Positions 58,136 through 64,000 of a DNA stretch of 64,000 nucleotides are shown here, piece after piece. Origin of the DNA: Torreya grandis (taxonomy: Eukaryota; Streptophyta; Pinopsida; Cupressales; Taxaceae); NCBI GenBank assembly GCA_037957365.1, contig JARHVA010000459.1, forward strand, positions 2,137,501-2,201,500, in the 5' to 3' direction. Under the pieces are notes generated by a model that worked only from the letters and a program-made list of their open reading frames with translations, searched no databases and was not told the DNA's origin. A program made the position numbers and the translations under genes. How positions within the stretch are numbered: position 1 is the first letter of the stretch; every line of letters begins with the position of its first letter.

Positions 58136-58611
58136 ATCTCTCCCTTTGTCATTGATGACAACCTCAATCTTGAAACTGCCACATCCTGTCACCTGCACAT
58201 ACTGTCATCTAAAAATATACAGTAACTCCTCCTGACTGTAGTAACTTGTACCTATTCTCTGTACCTATTTTTTGTACCTGTACCTGTACCTATTATTCTC
58301 TCCCTTTGACATCAATGGCAAAGGGCCTATCTGGAGCTAACACTTAGCTCCCCCTCAACTGATGCTGAACCTTAATGGCAGGAAGTAAAGGAAATTACTC
58401 CCAACTTCTCTCACAGATACTCAAATGTGTCTTTTGGTAGTGTCTTTGTGAAAATATCTATAATCTGCTCTGTAGTACTAATATATTTCATCTTAACATG
58501 TTGATCTGCAACCTGCTCTCTCAAAAAGTGATCTCTAATGGGAATATGTTTTGTTCTTGAATGCATTACTAGATTTTTTGAAATATTTATAGCACTTGTG
58601 TTATTACAAAA
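58136..58611 (-). pseudogene. copia RNase H C-terminus and polypurine tract
   Basis: Read on the minus strand from 58608: CNNTSAINISKNLVMHSRT, then KHIPIRDHFLREQVADQ, EQIIDIFTKTLPKDTFEYL and a TGA where Arg is usual. This is the conserved end of plant copia RNase H. The tract GACAAAGGGAGAGA beside the LTR is the likely polypurine tract. Everything upstream in the element is deleted at 58608-58611. Confidence 0.88.
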
Positions 58612-58619
58612 AAATCAAA

Positions 58620-58941
58620 ATCTTAAAAATCAAAATTATTTCAAAGAAATTTTAGCCACATCACCATTCCATCTTACCATAGAGTATTATAGTTTCATAT
58701 TCATTAATTATTGAGGTTATTATGAAGTGTTATTGCTTGGAATTTAGACATATATTGCTATTAGGGTTTACTAATTTTTAGGGCAAAGTTTAGATTATTT
58801 TCAGTTTAACCTAAGGGTTTATTGGGAAACCACAACTTGTCTTAATTGTTCCATTTGGGGACATTACAAACTTATCTTTCTTAATTTATTCAAAAAGCAT
58901 TGCCTTCAAGAAATATAGTGCTTGCTTAGTTATGATCCTTG
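58620..58941 (+). repeat. Direct repeat, copy 2 (LTR end plus flank)
   Basis: It matches 56682-57008 closely, with a few base changes and small indels, and continues into DNA not present in copy 1. Confidence 0.9.
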
Positions 58942-59200
58942 TGGTTTTGTCCAAGAAGATTCCATCATTCAAAAGAGGCTTAATCTTAAAGTCTTCCACA
59001 AGCCCTATGAAAGAGGAGTGCATGTTGTTAATGGAATATTTGTGAATCATTTCTTTGATCTTCTCTTTCATAATATTCACCAAAGACTCTTTACCTTTGC
59101 TTTGTCTAGTACACTTACAAGAGGGGCCTTCACCATAGAGCATAACCTTTTTGGATGCCATGGCTAGAGTCCAAAAACCCTGAACCAACAGTAAAAACAT
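58886..59200 (-). CDS. Hypothetical protein frame next to the D insertion
   Basis: A 104-codon minus-strand frame. From the inner start MASKKVMLYGEGPSCKC it reads CTRQSKGKESLVNIMKEK and FIGLVEDFKIKPLLNDG and ends LKAMLFE. Its last 25 codons are also present in the duplicated copy at 56953-57008. No family is recognised. It is the target DNA into which element D inserted, so it could be part of an older repeat or a host exon. Confidence 0.3.
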   Translation of the reverse strand: MFLLLVQGFWTLAMASKKVMLYGEGPSCKCTRQSKGKESLVNIMKEKIKEMIHKYSINNMHSSFIGLVEDFKIKPLLNDGIFLDKTTRIITKQALYFLKAMLFE

Positions 59201-60216
59201 CCAACCAAAGCCTCATAATCTATGTTAACACCAAAGGGATATCGTAGAAAAATATAGAGTATAATTCAAACAACAATGGGAAATCCCATAGTCATGAAGA
59301 AGACACCCTGATAATTTCAAGAAACCCATTCTTAGGCACAACACAATCAATCATGAAAATGAGAAATCAAATTGATGGCCATTTCAAAAACAAAGCAAAA
59401 ACAATAGCCTTGCAAATATTCTTCCCATAATGCCCATATTTTGAAAAGTTAGAATCAAATCCTAATAATTCAGAACTGTAGAACTAAAATAAATCAAATG
59501 CAAAGCAACTAATAGCTACTAATGAGAGGGTACAAGTGCAAAGCAAAGAGAGTGAAGCAGACATGACATCCCTATGGAGCTCCCAAAAATCCAACCATTC
59601 CTTCCACTATATGCAAGAAATGGCGAGAGCAAGGAAAGAACAGTGGATTCAAAGGTGCCTCCACACAACCCTGCCACTCATGTCAATGGTCTCAACAATG
59701 TCCCATCATATAAACACCAACTCTAAACTAAATTCCCTCAAGATTATGCGGAGATCCTGTCTTCTTTATTTGAATATTGGTACAAATAATATCTTATATA
59801 GTTTTATCCATCCATTAGATAATTATTTTCATACATTTTATGATAAATGTGTAGGTGCTATCCAAATCTAAGGGCATGCAAATGTTACCAAATATTAAAA
59901 TGTGCAAATGCTACCTAACCTTCATATTATGCTTTGGGTCTTCTTGATTATAAATATTCTAATTTTTCATGGTCTAGTAAGTATACTATAGGTGGTATCA
60001 AAGATTTGTTGCATAACAAACTTGAGAGTGTCGAGTAAGAATGAATTAATCACTTAAATCATTGGAGAAAAGGTTAATTTTACATGAGGAACAAATAATA
60101 TTCCATTGATAGAGATGGTAATGGAGTAGAAACTTATGAATTGACTGAAAGATCAGGTGGAGATGCATTTTTGCAAAAATCAAAAAAGAGGCTACCTACA
60201 TTATGTGACAACTATG
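59201..60216. other. Unassigned AT-rich stretch
   Basis: No supported gene. A 111-codon frame (59536-59871) has no recognised features. GGTGGTATCAAAGA at 59992 resembles an iMet primer site but has no LTR boundary next to it. Confidence 0.35.
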
Positions 60217-62481
60217 TGTAGACACTCAGAAATGCCACCTCACTAGTTTTTGATATCACAGATGACCTTGGGCATGTCATCGACCTTAGTTAGCTATTCA
60301 CCTAGTTAACTCACCCTTAGAAACACCTTTTTATATGTTGACATTCATTAAAATACCTAGGACATTTTGTTAAACATTTTAAACATATCAAATTTGGACC
60401 CCTTTTAACTTAGGAGTATGACCGTCGATGGTCAGCCTAACCATCGATAATTAGCTTGACCATCGATGGTTAGGTCTCCAAACCTGCAACACAAAAAAAA
60501 CATCCAGCTATAGGCCAGACTTGCATGGGCAAAATAGAAACTTTTCCATGCACAATGTATAACTTTATTTCTCTTCGAATTGGCATCTTTATCCTCACCC
60601 AACTTAGCAACTTTCTCTCTCCTTAGCAGTTTTGTGTTATAAATGCAAGGCTCTTAGAGGAGATGAGGATCCAAAAAATTTGCATCTAGGTTTTCTTATT
60701 TTCTTTGTACAGGTATCCAAGACCTCAAAATTCTTTATGCGTGACTTTTGAAGGCTAAAGTATTGTTATGCTGCCCAATTTCCTTCAGATTTTAACTATC
60801 ACTTATTTGGCATTATATAGGTATTTTTGTGTTTTTAGCATTTCCTTTTTGTACTGAAGTTTCTTGTTTGGATCAGACCATCTGCATATTACCCCTCACC
60901 CTAATAATCCACACTCTACCTTCTGCGCATTAGCCACCTCCCACCAGTCCCACTTCAAATATTCTATCACACTCTTACAGGTAACCGTAGCCGGTTATTA
61001 TAAGTGTTGATGGTTATAAAAACCATCATCGATCACCTAACCATTGATAGTTAGGACAACCATCGTCAGTCACCCTGATCATCAATGGTCACTATCAAAA
61101 AAAATAATAGACTTTTATTTCCTATCCTTTCACACCTAATCATACCCTATTTTTGTTTTTATCTTATCTGTAGACTCTGCTCAGAGCCTCTGACCCTAAC
61201 ATTGATCCACATTTACATGGTATTGACCCATCATACTACCTTTTATTGAACATGTACTTTTATTTCTTTTTGGCATAAGCATTTTCTTTCTTATCAATCT
61301 GAACGTAAACATATTTTATTTTTGTTATCAAATCTTTTTATCATTAGGGGAGTGGATTGATAGCCATCCAAAGGAGTTTTTGCTTCTTAGATCTAGCATT
61401 GCTAGACGGTCGACCCTTCATACTCATGTAACAAATAAGTTGTTTTAGTGTGGTCTTATTGCAGGTAGTCCTTCATCATAAAAAATGAGCTCTCACTTCG
61501 TTTGATCATCAATGAGCACAACATTTGCCAAGTACACAACCATCATCTGTTGTTTTTTCCCCTTTTCTTAAAAGTAAAAATAAAGTAAGAAATAGTAGGA
61601 AATATTTTGGCATGTCTAATGGGAAAATTCATGCTCTTGTATTTCTGTTATTTATAAATTTTTAAACTAATGCAACTATATGCCTAAAGAGAACTAGTTG
61701 CATTAGTGAAAATTCATGCTCTTGTATTTATGTTATTTATAAATTTTAAAAGATAGAAATTTTATCTCTTTTCCTTCCTGAAAATCTAAAAAAAAAGTTT
61801 TCATCTTAGGGATAGGTTGTATTTTTCATCTTGCATTAGTTGCATTTTTAGTTATTTCTTGTTTGCATACAAAGACAAAAAAATTTGGGTTAAAATTGAG
61901 TGCATCCATCATTTTGTCTGCTTAATGATTAGCCCACCTAGATTAGTTAAACATATTATGAATTAATCGTAGTACACACATGTTACACTACCAAACCACT
62001 TGCACAAAATAAACATCAAAACTTACTTGAGACAAGGCCCATTAAGATTTCATCACCCTTTGGATCACCTTACCCTACCAGATGTCCCACTTAGATTTCA
62101 TCACCAAAGGGAGGACCCACTCCATTCTTTGATGGAGTATAAACTCTAGACAAATGGTATATATTAACTAAGCAGCCTGACTCAGCTTCAGGTTCATGAA
62201 GTATGGGGAGTAAGCCCCCAATACCAGGCCACATACCTTATCTAGTAAAGATTCTTTGAGCACCAAAACTTAACTTGAAACCATCCTTAGATGGCTCTTC
62301 TAGTACCTGACTTACAAGCCAATTTTTTCTTTCACACTCTTTAAAGCATAAGCCAAAAATGATTTAAAATAAATCTTAAGATTAATTGCACTTTTAGTGT
62401 GTACTTTGCTTGCTTTGGGCTTTTCTTTTGTTTGCTCATTGTTTGAGGTGAGAGGTTCGTTATCTATTTCTAATTTATCAT
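60217..62481 (+). repeat. Probable 5' LTR and leader of the right-edge Ty3/gypsy element
   Basis: TGTAGACACTCAGAAATGCC at 60217 looks like an LTR start, and gag begins at 62482. The LTR end and primer site are not resolved: no TGGCGACTC, TGGCGCC or iMet motif was found at a plausible place. Two clusters of ACCATCGATGGT-type palindromes lie at 60418-60475 and 61008-61096. Confidence 0.35.
60418..61096. repeat. Two clusters of ACCATCGATGGT palindromic words
   Basis: Cluster 1 (60418-60475) has GACCGTCGATGGTC, ACCATCGATAATT and GACCATCGATGGTTAGG. Cluster 2 (61008-61096) has decayed versions such as ACCATCATCGAT, ACCATTGATAGTTAGG and GATCATCAATGGTC. Confidence 0.8.
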
Positions 62482-64000
62482 ATGGTCTTAACTAGACAAC
62501 AAGTGAGAAATCAAAACAACCAACCACCATTTTCTTCTTCATCCTTATCCATGGATTACACCTCGGATGTTGATAGATCACCCTATGCTTTGTCGCACTA
62601 TTGTCTCCCACTTACAGTGCCTCCCACGATTCCTGAAGGTGATCCAGATTTTGCCACCTTTCTAGACAACAATCCAGTTGCTTTACAACACTATCTTAAT
62701 ATTTTAGCCTACCATACTTTGACAACTTCAGTTCCTCCTACAGATCCACCCTATGGTATGCCACACCACCTCATGGTTGGTGTTACATCATCTCAACCTT
62801 TTGTTAGCTAAGCTTCATCTTCTACCATTGGTTCATCTACCACCACCACTCAGACACCTATTACCCCAACCAATACCTCTAATGTTGGCTCAACTATACC
62901 CCTTGTCACTTCTACTCCTTTTGTCGATGCAGTGTCTTCCACACCCATGTCTACCATTCCCACAACCTCAACCAATGTACCAACCTCTACCCCACTTTAG
63001 AATTTGTTACTATCCATACTAAAAACACTTCCCCCTATTCGCATTAGGGTAACTACCCATCAAAAACTTGTAGGTACTTTGGCACTCTCAACCCAAATCA
63101 TGCCTCCACTAGCCAACCCAAATGTACCCCCAAACCAACCATTATCTGATCCCTTGCAAGTCCCCACAACACTGTATCAATATATTTCCAACCCATTGGG
63201 ATATATTTCACCTTCCACCCAACCCTTAATGCATATCAGTCTTGCTGGGGCACTATCTCAACCTCAAGTCACCACATACCAATATGTGCCTGCCTCCGTA
63301 CCTCCTACCGCATACCAATTCATATCTGCAACTCAGCCTCAACAAAACTTACCAATGAATTATGCAGCTACCCAACCCCAACTTGACCTAACAAGGATGC
63401 TTGTGGATAAGATGATCCAACTCGAGTCATCTATCTCTAGGTCTCATAACCTTTTATTCTACGACCAAATCTGCAATAAACCTATCAACCCTTCTATCTC
63501 GATTCATGCTTATCCTCCTCAATGGGAGCTCCCCAAATTCTCTAAGTTTCAGGGTAAGGAGGATCCTCATAAACATTTGAGGGCATTTCACCATTCTTGT
63601 TACTTGATCGCATATGATGACGCCCTCCTTCTCCGAACCTTCCCTATGTCTTTTTTAGGGCTTGCATTGGATTGGTACAGTGCCCTTCCTAGACATTCTA
63701 TCTTTTCATTCTCCCAACTCACCCAAAGTTTCTTAGAATATTTTTCTATCAATATATATAAGAAAGTCTCCATAACCAACCTCTATTTCATTAAGTAGTT
63801 TGATGATGAATCAATTGCTGACTTTGTTTCACAATGACGAGGTCTCATTAATCAACTATCCTTTTCACTACTCCAAACGGAACTCATTGAGATTTTATCT
63901 AGGGGCTGCACAAAACACATCACTCCCACCCTTCAAGTGAAAATATTTTTAACCTTTGATAAAGCGTTTACAATGATGACACACAAACTTGAGAACCAAG
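62482..64000 (+). pseudogene. Ty3/gypsy gag, runs off the window
   Basis: One continuous frame from MVLTRQQVRNQNNQPP to the window end, with four stops (TAA 62809, TAG 62998, TAG 63796, TGA 63835) and no frameshift. The N-terminal 330 residues are Pro/Thr/Ser-rich and low in complexity. The gag core follows: WELPKFSKFQGKEDPHKHL, LRTFPMSFLGLALDWYSALP, FSFSQLTQSFLEYFS, and after the third stop FDDESIADFVSQ*RGL. This matches the plant retrotransposon gag pattern of the Athila/Tat side. The protein would form the particle. Confidence 0.85.

Noticed and set aside
59990..60005. iMet primer site GGTGGTATCAAAGA
   Set aside because: No LTR end precedes it and no gag follows; probably chance or a relic.

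Overview
The window looks like nuclear DNA of a seed plant with a large, repeat-rich genome. The evidence is nested LTR retrotransposons with plant-type primer sites, degenerate Ty3/gypsy and Ty1/copia coding remnants, hAT-like elements with 8-bp duplications, and one exon with a plant-style splice acceptor. A gymnosperm-sized genome would fit, but nothing here proves the lineage. There is no bacterial operon, rRNA, tRNA or CRISPR array. Almost everything is mobile DNA, and most six-frame ORFs are by-products of repeats.

Layout. (1) 1-7587: broken iMet-primed retroelement pieces (LTR, primer site, gag) interrupted by another LTR and by an 0.8-kb long-inverted-repeat element. (2) 7588-20126: element C, a gag-protease element with no room for reverse transcriptase. 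It is split by three insertions, each with a 5-bp target duplication: two solo LTRs of family A and one of family F. The first A solo LTR carries an hAT-like element containing a 142-bp palindrome. (3) 20140-22265: a second hAT-like element and an inverted LTR. (4) 22266-25137: decayed sequence, mostly unassigned. (5) 25138-30292: element E, a minus-strand iMet-primed LTR element carrying a decayed Pumilio (PUF) RNA-binding repeat fragment. (6) 31717-38537: a full-length family-A element on the minus strand (TSD GTAAC), with long LTRs and a gag-like ORF but no pol. It lies just upstream of, and probably in an intron of, a gene whose last exon (38826-39277) encodes four CCHC zinc knuckles. (7) 40214-56935: element D, a relative of C that also lacks RT. 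Its 3' LTR is split by element B (45757-56271, minus strand, TSD TTATT), a decayed Ty3/gypsy element of Tat/Ogre type with order gag-PR-RNaseH-RT-RH-INT. (8) 56682-58941: a copia remnant between two copies of the same ~325-bp host segment. (9) 60217-64000: the start of another Ty3/gypsy element whose gag runs off the window.

Two themes stand out. LTRs of at least three unrelated-looking families (A, F, B), and possibly a fourth, are filled with family-specific palindromic modules. Elements C, D and the left-edge remnant form a non-autonomous gag(-PR) lineage; C and D also share a short C-terminal motif just before the 3' LTR.
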